Shown here: in pieces, positions 34,100-45,880 of the stretch
Layout of the letters: the number at the start of each line of letters is the position of its first letter
How positions within the stretch are numbered: the first letter of the stretch is position 1
NCBI GenBank assembly: GCA_936450465.1
Contig: OW388296.1
Coordinates: 35,674,586 to 35,738,585 of the forward strand
From: Gibbula magus
Taxonomy: Eukaryota > Mollusca > Gastropoda > Trochida > Trochidae
Length of the DNA: 64,000 bases
Direction: 5' to 3'
Made by a program: the position numbers and the translations under genes
The notes under the pieces: model-generated
What the model was told of the DNA's origin: nothing
Databases searched by the model: none
The model's input: the letters and a program-made list of their open reading frames with translations, nothing else

Positions 34100-36267
34100 T
34101 ACAGCGGGTGTCCACGTGACGTAATCCCATACAGTATACTTATCATACATACATGTTAAATAGCTCTTGCGGGAATAATTTTCATAAATCAAGTAAAAGT
34201 CTCTTTGCTGTCATATTTAGTATACAGATTAGTAATCATCTCGGCTATATGTACATAACTACTTGCCATTTATCACTTGATTCGTTTTCGAGTGACAGTT
34301 GTTTAAACATCGTAGATATTCAACTTGTGACGGCCATGTTAAAGGAATACTGTGCTCCTGAATAAAACACTGGAAAGCGTAAATTCAATGTGTTAACAGC
34401 GAGTAGGAAAACGGAACTAGCGTTACCCCTACGCAGCTATGTTTCTGTTGCGCAGTAGCTTAATCGCCACTACTTGCCGTACAAGTGCGAATATGAATGC
34501 ATTTTAATCGAAACAAATACTTCTAACTGTCTGTTTTGTTTTACATGGTAATTGTCTCTTATCATGATAAAAAAAAAAGAAGGGAATCGGCAAACCAGCT
34601 AAAGGACTTACGTATCGCTCTTCAAGAAACATGTATATATACTAGTATATCATTTTGTAAATAACAAAAGTACAATTGTGATGATTTTGCAAGTATTTCG
34701 CATGCGAATAGCAAGATACAATGATGACAAAAATTAGAATAACGAACCTGTTTTCACCATGAGCTTAATAATCCATGTACTATAATAATCGTCCTATGTC
34801 ATTCTATGTTATTCTTCAAATGCCAAAAAAAGCTTGTTGGAGGTTTTTCCCCAAAGAACACAGAATACAAAGCTCATCCTATCCCTAAATTCCATTGGTG
34901 GAATATATGTTCCTACCTTTCAGTGAACGTTTCATTGGCTGACAAATATCAAGACTGACAGTCGCATTAATGTTATTTCATGATAGTTTGTGTGTCACCA
35001 AGACCAGACTTTTGACAATTAACATGACGATTGAAATGCCGCAGGTCACCGACATGCCATTTGTTATATAATTGAACCGGTCCAATAAACTTGTTATCTG
35101 TAAAAACTTAATTACACTACTCAGCGTATTTGACTTTGTTCAGCTTAATTGCGTAAACTAATTTGCTGTCACAACACTTCTCTCCTTTGAAGAAACATCT
35201 ATATGGTATGTTAAATTGAGAATTTGTTTTGGAGCTATCATCGTATTTACCCATCCATTTCGTTTTCATTAACGAGAGTGTTTATTAGGTTGCATCTGGT
35301 AACATAATTCATTCATTCGATCGTGTTCTATAAATGTGTATAATCATAATGTATATGTGTGCGTGTACAATGGTGCAATCTTAATGTTAATTTCACTGAG
35401 CTTGTTGAAAATCTTATACTTTCACAATATTTTTTTAATGGTTTGCATTACATAAAATATTTTGATGGACACACTTGGAATAATAGCAACCTTTTATATC
35501 TGATACACAATGTTACTTAATTACACTTATTGATATACTTTGTCACTGATATCAAACGTATATACAATAATATAAGAGTAAACGAATGTTTCTTTACAAA
35601 AGGTTTCAATATAACATCCATATTGCAAGGAAATGCTTGAGCAATGAACCACGAAAATCGTGTACTGCTAAAATCCATCCACAATTTTATCGTTAAATCT
35701 AAAAGATTTTCGGATTTTTCATAAATCAATCTTTGTTTCTTAATTATTTCTTATCTATTTCCTTTGTTTGAACAACCAATCGTTCAGTTACCTACCAGAC
35801 TATTTATTAATACATGCAAAGCAAAATATAACCTGTATCAAGGCATTTTTAGTACGAGTTCCGTTTTGATAACGAATTCCGATTAAGAGGAGTTTACTTT
35901 GGATACGAAAAGCCGGCGATCGCTCGCCTGCACCTAGTTTGCGTCACGTGACCTCGTTACTCGCCTGTACACATTGCGTAACGGTCTCTACCGCAGTCTC
36001 AAGATCGGTTGAACCAGAGTTCCTTTAAACCTAATCAGTGTGTTGTATATGTGTTGTTTGATAAGAGGTAGATTTCTTAATAATTATCAGAAGAAATAAA
36101 ATGGAAATTATGTGTCTGTAGCTAAGATGATTTCCTATATTTTGGTACAGATTTCAGAATTTATTGACAAACAATAACTCCATGAAAATTATTCCCGCAA
36201 GAGCTATTTAACATGTAAGTCTATGGGATTACGTCACATGTACGTAATAATATGGCCACCTGCTGTA
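34100..36267. mobile_element. 2.2-kb element with roughly 90-bp inverted ends
   Basis: The left end, tacagcgggtg ... gtgacgtaatcccata ... atgttaaatagctcttgcgg ... ataattttcat (34,100-34,190), is repeated inverted at 36,182-36,267 with a few indels. TA may be the target duplication. The inside is AT-rich without a usable ORF. Directly outside the right end, 36,273-36,298 begins another copy of the terminus (tacagcgggtggccatatt), so two termini stand head to head. Confidence 0.75.
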
Positions 36268-37115
36268 TTAGATGTACAGCGGGTGGCCATATTGCCTTAT
36301 GTACATGTGGCTCTTTTTTTGATATATTGACATGTCAGTGACTTTTGAACGTTTGATATAGGACAAACGTTTAATGAAGTTCCATAAATGTAAAACTTGT
36401 GTGTGTGGGATTTGTGAAACAAGTAGAGAATGTAACTGTTGCAGGTTGTGGAAAGCACATTGAGGTTGCCCTGAAGGGAGTCCCCGAGGAGGCCAGGTGT
36501 CACTGTCCCAGAGATCAAAAGTGATCATGTCTCCTAGACCATAGTGGAGAAGTCCGGTGATGATTAACAAGTCTAACTATGTGTCAAATATTTACATTTC
36601 CATAAGCCAAGACTACCTGCAGTTTGAAAGGAATACAGCACAAGTTAGCACCCTGGTGTGTGAAGGAGAGAATTTACTTCTCGTGGTAGCTGCATCCTTA
36701 TGCTAAGCCTATTAGCGCAAAGACTAAAAATAAATAATAAAACACAGGTAGACAAATTTTTTCTTCTGTTTATTTACAATAAGGCAAAGTACTAGTATTT
36801 GGCAATTTTAATGCTTAACATGGAAAATAGCAACCACATAATTGTGTCCGACATTTATTTTGATAGCAAGATTGTGTCAGTCAGTTAGCAGGTGTAATTT
36901 CGGTTCTTTGAGATGGGAAATCACACCAATACATCTCAAACAGGTTTACTCCAGTAAATGAGAACATGCACAGAGACACCTACCTCTAATTAAACAAAAC
37001 ACAACATGGTTTTCAACTTTGGCTTTCTTCCATTTTAGCATGTAAAACATTTTTATTCAATCTGTAATACATCAACTCTTTTATTAATTGAGCATGTCAT
37101 TATCTCCAATATCAC
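36268..37115. other. No gene supported
   Basis: Starts with the second terminus of the long-TIR family. A 100-codon minus ORF (36,268-36,570) lacks recognised motifs. The rest is AT-rich flank of the LINE. Confidence 0.4.
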
Positions 37116-40052
37116 ATGAAATATTGTTCTATTGTATGTTTACAAGATATTCACATTGCAGAAAAGGATGAAATGGTTATGAGAAATGAATGGGGACTAG
37201 AATGCATTATTGCCCCCTTTAGATCTAACTCTAGAGGGGTTGCAATTCTATTCAATAACAACACTGAAATTAAAATAAATAGAACAATTAAAGATCCAAA
37301 CGGTAATTTTATTATTACAGACATCACTATAGAGGGTATAAAACTTACTCTTTCAAATATATATGGCCCAAACACTGATGACCCAATCTTCTATGACAAA
37401 ATTTTTGAAGTCATTGACAGTTTTGAAAATGACTCTATGGTAATATGCGGTGATTGGAATCTTGTTTTGGATCCCTCTGTAGATTTGGAAAATTATTGCA
37501 ATGTTAACAACCCAGCCAGACAGGTTGTGTTAGATATGATTGAAAGCTATGACCTGTCCGATATCTGGAGACAACATCATAAAGACCTTAGCAAATTTAC
37601 TTGGTGGAAAAAAAATCCAAGACAACAGGCTAGGTTAGATTTTTTTCTAGTTTCACAAGACATTGCAAACTTAACTATAGAAAGTGATATTCTGCCTGGA
37701 TATAGATCTGACCATTCAGCAATCACTATCTCAATTTCAAATGCTTTGTGCAAAGAAAAGGGCAAAGGCTATTGGAAATTTAACACCTCTTTATTACATA
37801 ATAAAGAATATGTCGAAAAAGTTAACACAATTTTAACAGAAATGAAACAGGAATATTTCGATCAAAGCATTCATGAAGACATACAAGACATTGGTGACAA
37901 AGACCTGAATTTGACCATTAGTGATACCCTTTTTTTAGAAACCTTCCTAATGAAAGTTAGAGGTGAATCCATATCTATGTCATCATTTCTGAAAAAAAAT
38001 CGCAATAAAAACATTGAACTTTTGGAAGAAAAAATACATGAAGTTGAAAACGAAATACGTGACAATTTCCAAAGTACTTGCAAAGAAAAATTAAATGAAT
38101 TGGCTAACCTTCAAAAAGAAATTGAAACCTTAAGGGGAGAAGAAATAAGAGGAATCCAAGTAAGGAATAGAATAAAATGGTACGAAGAAGGGGAAAAGCC
38201 CACAAAATACTTTTGCCATCTGGAAAAAAGAAACTACACAAGTAAATTAATGAATCAATTGATTGGTGAGAATGGAGAAACAATCCTAGATGGTAAACAA
38301 ATTTTAGAAGAACAAAAGCAATTTTATAACAAATTATATACCAAAAATGATAAAGCTTCAGAAAAAGAAATTGAGGATTTCCTTTCAAATATTGATGTGC
38401 CTACCTTACATACAGAACAAAGTGAAATTCTGGAAAAAGAAATTACAATAAATGAGATCTCCAAAGCAGTACAAGAAATGAAAAATAACAAAAGCCCAGG
38501 TATTGATGGCTTTCCCATAGAATTTTTCAAGTTTTTTTGGAAGGAAATAAAAATATGGGTATATAGATTTGTAACAGAATCATTTAATAGTGGACACTTG
38601 AGTATGACCATGAACAGAGGAATAATTACATGCTTGCCCAAAGGAGATAAGGATAGAAAATACCTAAAAAATTGGAGACCCATTACTCTCTTAAATTGTC
38701 TTTACAAGATTATAAGCTCTTGTGTTACTAAGAGACTTAAGACTGTTCTCGATCACTTGATACATGAAAATCAAACAGGCTTTATTCCAGGCAGATCCTT
38801 AGCAGATAATATCAGATTAACTTATGATATTATTCTTGAAGCAAAATCCAATAATAGAAAAGGCTTGCTACTTTCAATTGATTTTGAAAAAGCCTTTGAC
38901 TCTGTTTCGAAATTATTCATATTTAAGGTCCTTGAAAGATTTGGCTTTGGTCCTCGTTTGATAAACTGGGTGCATATATTGATCAACAATGCAACTTCCT
39001 GTGTAATACAAAATGGCCACCTTTCCTCTTTCTTTGACAATGGCAGAGGCTGTAGACAGGGTGATCCCGTCTCCTCATATTTATTCCTCTTTGTTGCTGA
39101 AATCTTGGCCTCTATGATTAGAAATAATCCTAATATTAAAGGCATCTACCTAAAAAATACAGAGCACAAATTAGGACAATATGCTGATGACACACAATTG
39201 TTTCTCGATGGCTCAGAAGAAAGCTTGAGAGCTGCCCTAAATACTCTAGAAACATTCTATTTTTTTTCAGGATTAAAAATAAACTCTGACAAAACTAAGG
39301 CGGTGTGGCTCGGTTCAATGTGTGGAAGGAATATTAAGATATGTGATGATGTTAACTTAGATTGGGTACATGGTGACTTTGAGATTTTGGGCATTCAATT
39401 AAATGCACATTTGGAAAGACTTTGGGTCATTAACACTAGGAAAAGACTAGAAAATATAAAGAGATTACTTGCCAACTGGCGCAAGCGTAATTTGACTTTA
39501 ATTGGGAAAATAACTGTGATAAAAACTTTAGCACTATCTACACTTGTACATATCTTTTCTGCCTTGCCTCAACCACCCAAAAAATTTGTTGATGATTTAA
39601 ACTCACTATTCTTTAAGTTTATTTGGAACTCCAAACCAGATAAAATCAAACGGAAAAATATCACAAACAATTATGAGAATGGTGGATTGAGGATGGTTGA
39701 TATAAATGCTTTTATTGCTGCACTTAAGCTTAATATTCTCAAAAAAAGTATGAACAAGAATTTATACAATAGCTACTTCCCTCTAAGATATCTTTTTCAA
39801 TTAGGTGCAAATGTCTCCTCATATAGACTTTGCAAATCTAATAATCCATATTGGCAAGATTTAATGCAAACATGGGGCAAATACTATCACTTGCATGTAG
39901 CAGACTCTGGAGACATTAGTGCTATTTTGGCTGAACCAATATGGTTTAACCATCAAAGTGCAAACTCATCATTTATAATAGACGACTGGTTCCGGAAAGG
40001 TGTACATTACATAAGAGACTTGTGTGATGAGAAAGGATTTCTTCTTTTATAG
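37116..40052 (+). CDS. LINE ORF2: endonuclease-reverse transcriptase, L1/Tx1-like
   Basis: A 978-codon frame. Residues 1-about 210 are an APE-type endonuclease: IVCLQDIH, SNIYGPN, ICGDWNLVLDP, RLDFFLVS, RSDHSAI. The reverse transcriptase follows at about 450-740, with SPGIDGFPIEFF, NWRPITLLN, a first catalytic region IDFEKAFDS (near 588-596), RGCRQGDPVS, and YADD at 689-692. The first 20-25 residues of the nuclease are missing, because the ATG used is simply the first one; the element is 5'-truncated just there. A single frameshift near 40,040 (cttcttttatag) separates it from its C-terminal part at 40,136. The motif style (PRQQARLDFFLVS) is that of the L1/Tx1 group. No ORF1 is seen upstream. 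Confidence 0.92.
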   Translation: MKYCSIVCLQDIHIAEKDEMVMRNEWGLECIIAPFRSNSRGVAILFNNNTEIKINRTIKDPNGNFIITDITIEGIKLTLSNIYGPNTDDPIFYDKIFEVIDSFENDSMVICGDWNLVLDPSVDLENYCNVNNPARQVVLDMIESYDLSDIWRQHHKDLSKFTWWKKNPRQQARLDFFLVSQDIANLTIESDILPGYRSDHSAITISISNALCKEKGKGYWKFNTSLLHNKEYVEKVNTILTEMKQEYFDQSIHEDIQDIGDKDLNLTISDTLFLETFLMKVRGESISMSSFLKKNRNKNIELLEEKIHEVENEIRDNFQSTCKEKLNELANLQKEIETLRGEEIRGIQVRNRIKWYEEGEKPTKYFCHLEKRNYTSKLMNQLIGENGETILDGKQILEEQKQFYNKLYTKNDKASEKEIEDFLSNIDVPTLHTEQSEILEKEITINEISKAVQEMKNNKSPGIDGFPIEFFKFFWKEIKIWVYRFVTESFNSGHLSMTMNRGIITCLPKGDKDRKYLKNWRPITLLNCLYKIISSCVTKRLKTVLDHLIHENQTGFIPGRSLADNIRLTYDIILEAKSNNRKGLLLSIDFEKAFDSVSKLFIFKVLERFGFGPRLINWVHILINNATSCVIQNGHLSSFFDNGRGCRQGDPVSSYLFLFVAEILASMIRNNPNIKGIYLKNTEHKLGQYADDTQLFLDGSEESLRAALNTLETFYFFSGLKINSDKTKAVWLGSMCGRNIKICDDVNLDWVHGDFEILGIQLNAHLERLWVINTRKRLENIKRLLANWRKRNLTLIGKITVIKTLALSTLVHIFSALPQPPKKFVDDLNSLFFKFIWNSKPDKIKRKNITNNYENGGLRMVDINAFIAALKLNILKKSMNKNLYNSYFPLRYLFQLGANVSSYRLCKSNNPYWQDLMQTWGKYYHLHVADSGDISAILAEPIWFNHQSANSSFIIDDWFRKGVHYIRDLCDEKGFLLL

Positions 40053-40804
40053 ATCTGAAAAACAAATTCAACCTAAGAGGTACTTACTTAGACCACCATC
40101 GTGTTATAAACAACTTTCCAACACAGTGGAAAAACATGATAAATAACTCTTCTTTCATTAGTCTATATGACCTTAAACTCAACGATTTCCTTTTGGAATG
40201 GTTAAAACATTTGAAGGGTTCCCGGAAAATCTATGATAAAATTATGCTACCTGACCAGTGCCCTAATGTCTGTCACAAATGGCAAGAAATGTTCTTGACT
40301 GATTTAAATTGGAAGGAAATATTTAGTCTTCCCAAAAAATGTTGCAAAGATATTAAGCTACAAGACTTTCAATTTAGATTCCTACATCGTATTATATACA
40401 CCAAAAACGAATTGTTTAAAATGAAATTAATTGACAATAACATTTGTAATAGATGCAATAACGAAAATGAATCTATGGTACATGTATATTTTGAGTGTCC
40501 ATCTTCTGCACTTTTCTGGACTGAACTTGAAACGTTTCTAAAACAACACTTGTGTTATGATATTCATTTTAATCTCAAGTCAATCCTATTTGGCATTCAG
40601 GAGACTCCAAACTTCAAATTGATGAACCATATTCTTTTGGCTGCAAAAAGACACATTTATATAAGTTGCATCAGAAATGAGCCTTTGTCAATTAAAACAT
40701 TCATTGTTATAATGAAGGATATATTTCAAGTTGAGAGGTACATAGCAAGAATGAAAAACCAATCAATTATTTTCACGAAAAAGTGGCTACCATTACTAGT
40801 CTAA
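40053..40804 (+). pseudogene. C-terminal part of the L1/Tx1-like LINE ORF2 (frameshifted)
   Basis: Continues the LINE protein in another frame: LKNKFNLRGTYLDHHRVINN follows at once after the break, then SLYDLKLNDFLLEWLKH. A zinc-knuckle-like region (CNRCNNENESMVHVYFECPS) ends at LLV, stop. Apart from the one break the two parts are collinear with an intact ORF2, so the copy is relatively young. The first ATG in frame is at 40,136. Confidence 0.85.
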
Positions 40805-41177
40805 CAATCACCAGGCACCAACGCTGCCAGGTTCAGAGAGCAATGATTGTGGACTCCGCCACCTCTGTTAACATTTCCATAACATTGCATTTGTTGAATT
40901 AAACTCGAGTAATTACTTGAACTCTTGTCAAAGATAAAGCATGTGACGTCTTTTGCTTACTTACATGAAATCTTTTGCACAAAAAAATTAAATTTCTATA
41001 ATTTCCACAAAAGATGTATCCAGAGTGACAACTTGAGATGTAATTGTTGCAGTCAAAACACCATTAGAACTAGAGAGTGTATGAATGTAACAAGTCCAAG
41101 TCTATATGGTGTCTTCTGTTCAGACGTTTATTAATAAATCTTGTGTCAAACGTTACTCTCTCATTGTTGTATTAAAT
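40805..41177. other. LINE 3' UTR and flank
   Basis: After the LINE stop comes a GC-mixed stretch (caggcaccaacgctgccagg) likely to be 3' UTR, then AT-rich sequence. No clear poly-A or target duplication could be matched to the 5' side. Confidence 0.4.
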
Positions 41178-42921
41178 CAGGGACATTATATACAGGGACT
41201 AGCAACTTCTGCTCGTTACATGATCATTTCTACTGAGCGATCCAATTAGACCTCTCCTCGTCGCGCTTCAACGCACAAGCGACTTGTTGCTTGCGTTAGC
41301 GCTTGTTTGTTATCGCACTGTATTGTTGTAACCAGTTGGTGTTTCCGAGTCTTGCCGACTCGCCCGTGCGTCAATCGGCAATCTTCGTAAAGTCAAGAAA
41401 CATAAAAGTAACTCCCTTTGAAACTGTAACAACATCGGAAGTGTCTATCTCAAAGCAGATGAATGATTACGTGAATCAAATGAAATAGAATTGGTAATAA
41501 AGAAATTATTATACTCAAAGGTGTGCTATATATGATTGTTACAAAATTACGAAAATGCACATTTATTTTGTAAATGTGATATGACATAGAATATATATAC
41601 AATGTTAGGTTACCTAGTTCTTTGGAATACTTGATGTTATACACATGTATTATTCTATTATTTTTGAAGTTGATTACTGTTTATTGATCTTAAGAAAAAA
41701 ATAATAAAACATGAACTTATATTTAAAAAAAAGTAATTAATTATTATTTATGCTGATGCTACAACATGACAGAAAGGCCATTCATCAAGGAGTTCGTTTC
41801 AAATTTATTTTCCCCTTCGAACCGGTACATTCTACATGAATGTAGGAAAGACAGTACAAGGGGAACAGAAACATATCCTCCATGTTCTGTGCAGACAAGA
41901 TGGCGAACTGACTCGCTATTTTAACTACAAAGTACGAGCGTATTACATGCTGACTACTTTCCCCTAAAATAACAGTTTGACACAAACGCATAAAAAAACC
42001 CATTCATCTTTCGCAAAATTGATATTTTAGAATTTATCCCCTTAGGTAAAAGTAAAAGTTTTCATTTTTCCTCGAACCATTCTTAATATCATAGACAGAC
42101 AGATATTTTATTTACATATTATTATCATATCTCATCTGTTCAGACAAGATGGCGGACTGACTCGCCATTTAAACTGCAAAGTACGAGCGTATTACATGCT
42201 GGCTTCTTTCCCCTAAAATACCAGCTTGACGCAGATACATCAGAAAACTATTCATCTTTCGCTAACTTAATATTTTAGAATTTATTGTCTTAGGTAAAAG
42301 TAAAAGTTTTGGACTCCTCTCGAACCATTACACATATCATTGACGCTCCTTACAGACGAGATGGCGGACTGACTCGCTATTTTAAACTGCAAAGTACGAG
42401 CGTATTACATGCTGGCTTCTTTCCCCTAAAATACCAGCTTGACGCAGTTACATCCGAAAACAATTCATCTTTCGCTAACTTAATATTTTAGAATCTATTG
42501 TCTTAGGTAAAAGTAAAAGTTTTGGACTCCCCTCGAACCATTACACATATCATTGACGCTCCTTACAGACGAGATTGCGGACTGACTCGCTATTTCAATT
42601 GCAAAGTACGAGCGTATTACATGCTGGCTTCTTTCCCCTAAAATACCAGCTTGACGCAGTTACATCCGAAAACTATTCATCTTTCGCTAACTTAATATTT
42701 TAGAATTTATTGTCTTAGGTAAAAGTACAAGTTTTGGATTCCTCTTGTCTTGAACTGTCAACTGTCACTATTGTTTATATAGTGATTAACTGGATATACT
42801 AGTGTGCTACGCCAGTTATTAGCGCAATGCAGGCGCCAAGTCAAGATGTGCGTTGGACCATGACGAGGTGAGCTCCGCGAGCTAATTGCTTAGTTGCTAG
42901 TCCCTCTATATAAGGTCCCTG
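41178..42921. mobile_element. 1.74-kb TIR transposon, 7-bp target duplication, internal satellite
   Basis: TIRs start cagggacattatatacaggg at the left and, inverted, cagggaccttatatagaggg at the right. Both continue as actagcaac (about 26 of 29 identical). Flanks carry attaaat on each side (41,171-77; 42,922-28). The interior includes the 212-bp tandem repeat described separately. No transposase is present, so it is non-autonomous. The 7-8-bp duplication would suit hAT, but the family is not certain. Confidence 0.82.
41785..42770. repeat. About 212-bp tandem repeat inside the TIR transposon
   Basis: Units are marked by gatggcggactgactcgc at 41,899, 42,148, 42,360 and 42,573 (steps 249, 212, 213) with gtacgagcgtattacatgct and ttaggtaaaagtaaaagttt. 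The agatggcgg word resembles a YY1 site and is kept in three of four units. Confidence 0.88.
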
Positions 42922-42928
42922 ATTAAAT

Positions 42929-43804
42929 GTATCAAGGGACTGGTATTCAAATAATCTTATACAATCTCTTGTGGTAATTGGTTTTGAATTACCATTAGCA
43001 ATTAGAATTATCTCTATTCAAACTCTTTAAATCTGTACTTTGTAAATAAAAGCCATTTCCTTGTAGCTCGCCAGTTAAACATTATTCATTATCTCCAAGG
43101 TAAAAGACTAACATATCAAATAATTAGGTATTGCCCAGTCACCAAGTTTTACAAATTGTGATCCCAATTTGCACTCAAAGGAAGCAGTCACTAGTAGATT
43201 TTAAAGGGTCGACTTCTAATGTTTTTACACTATTAGAGTAGTTCACTCGAGGGACCAGTCTTACAAGGGCACAAACGCTTGAAGCCTCAAGACTAGCCTG
43301 CTGAGCTGACATCTCTGTTCAAAGTTTGTTCATTTCGTCTTGATCCCTCCTCAAATATGGGCATTGGCAGGAGCTCCACCCTAAACGTCTTCTCCCCAAG
43401 AACCAGTAATGCTAGCTTAAATTTTGGGAATATAATCTCTGTTTAATGGAGTCGAAAGATTTGCAAATTGCATTGCCCTACCGAAAAAAATAAGGGCATG
43501 GCACAGGTGCCTTTTAAAATGGTTCCCCATTTTAAGGGCTATGATAAAATCTCAAAGGTAATCATACAGAGCTCACTACTACTTGTTGCTAAAATGCAAA
43601 TATCTTTGATAATCATATTTTGTGTAGATATACCTTGATCAATACAGAATAATTTGTTTGGAAACGTGGTGACTGTCCAAATCATAATCAAGAACACATG
43701 GTCAATGCCTCATTATTTAATATTCATATATTTACCTGATGAGCTACAGAGCCAATGACTTTTTTTATGAAATTATTTTCAAAACAGTTAATTGAGACCC
43801 ATTA
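42929..43804. other. Downstream flank of TRMT10C; one dispersed repeat
   Basis: Bases 43,388-43,504 repeat the sequence of 18,796-18,912 (accagtaatgctag ... attttgggaatataat ... gggcatggc). Otherwise AT-rich. It should contain the TRMT10C 3' UTR just below 43,805; aataatttgtttgg is near 43,648 but no certain poly-A signal was chosen. Confidence 0.5.
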
Positions 43805-45848
43805 TTACAAGCCTCTATTTGGTAGTTGAATAACCTTGCGTTTTGGAACATGTTTAAGAGCTACTTTCCAACTGTTTGTTGACTTTAGGTCTAGAAGAAT
43901 TCGAAATACTTGATCAATCGTTAGACTCTTGCCACCTTTGCACCACCTGAAAATAGGAAAGTTAGGTTATTCAAATGGCAAATGATTTTAAATCATATGA
44001 AAAGATATCAGTGATTAACTCACTTCATGAAATAATATTTTGAGGAGATCACATTTCAATGAAACCTGTGATCTGAAGGAGAAATTCTATTGATTATAAC
44101 TTCTTTATTGCAATAAATGCGACACCATTGATAAGCAACTCAATCAAGTGTTACAGATGGTTCAGGATGGGCGATCTGTGCCTATATAAATCAATTGTCA
44201 TTCATTCAATCACAGATGCATGTTTTTAGCTCAAAATATTTCCAATTTTGAATTTGTTCAATTAATGTAGGATCTATAATCTGGTCACATTTTACTTAAA
44301 CAAGTAATTGTCACTAAAGTGACATGATCCCCCGCTGCAAATAAATACTTCAAAATTGAAAATAATGTCAAGATCACCAAATCGACTGGGCCTGAATTTT
44401 CCCTAAAACTAAAAGAACCACTGGTGTAAGATAATGATGAGAATCCATGAACAGTTCTTGTGATATTGATGCCCCTGACAAGCTTAACATGACGACAAAC
44501 TCAAAGTTCTGCTATGACCTTTAGAAAAATGTCAAGGTCACAAATATCTAATCAGCCCTGTGTCTTCCCTTGGAGAAGCTATGAGTAAGATATGAAGAGA
44601 ATCCAGTGAATAGTTCTTGAGATATCGTGCTGACAAGCTTTACATGTATATTAACATGTCAAAAATTCAAAGTTCCGTTGTGACCTTGAGAATAATGTCA
44701 AGGTCACCAAAATCGAATCAGCCCTTTGTCTTCCCTTGGAGAAGCTATATGTAAAATATGTAGAGAATCCAGTGAATGGTTCTTGAGATATCCTGCTGAC
44801 AAGGGTAAAAAGTTTCGTTGTGACCTTAAAATGAAGGTCAAGGTCACAATGATGTTGAAAACTAGATGAGCGTTTGCAGGACACCGCAAAAGCAGAGCAG
44901 CCCCGAAACTTAAGGTCTGGCCTTTCCCAGTTCCGCCTTCTCGTCAGCATCAATAAAATGGGATTAACGTGGCCTTAACCAATATCTCATGACCTTGAAC
45001 TTTGACCTTCAAGGTCACACCATCAATGATCACTTTTCACTGTGCATAACAATCGTGCAATGACTCCAACAGTTCATAGTTAAAATAAGGCATATTCACT
45101 AAAGCATGCTTAAGTTGTGACCTTGCTGTGACCTTGACCTTTGACAGATTTGAGTGAAAACCTTTCCAAATCTTGGTCTTTCTCCATAGTTGATATACAT
45201 CAAATAAGAGCCTGATAGCACAAATATTTTTGAAGTTATCGTGTTTACAAGGATTTTTTTTAGCGATTTAAAAACTTGGACCTTGACCTTTGACTTGAAT
45301 GTGAACATGTAAAAAAAATTCCCCAAGGGTATAAGTAAGTATGTTATGTTGTGTTATGTATATGAGTTCTCAAAACCTTCTAGGAAAAAAGTTATAGCCA
45401 ATACAAAACGCGGTGGCGACGGAAACTGCGCAAAAACTGATAACAGCCCCGACTCAGCTGGGGCTGCTAATAAATTATGCAAATCTACTCATCACAGTGT
45501 CGGAGTTATGATTAAAACAAAAACAGATCTCTATACACCCCTGAAGACTTCGTATCGGTGACAATTGTATTATATAATTATATTATTATATATAAGGGTC
45601 CTGAAAAGTAAAGGAACCCAAAGAATGACATCACTTGATAAGACAGTGAGGTATAGATCTACTACCGTATATGTCCTACAATCTCCTTTATTCCTGTCAA
45701 TTGTTCTGACTACAGTCACCACAGTCAGTTGCATTTACTCAAATAAACTTGATATGAAAGGGGAAGCATGTTATCCTATAATCATAATGGTTCCGTTTTT
45801 TTAAGGTATCATTAGTTTGATATTGGTGTTAGTATCTACTATCTAGTA

Positions 45849-45880
<32 letters not shown>

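Noticed and set aside
33803..34192. 118-codon ORF with CTKCGKPTWGG motif
   Set aside because: A lone Cys pair is not enough; overlapping minus ORFs of equal quality and adjacent transposon ends argue against a gene.
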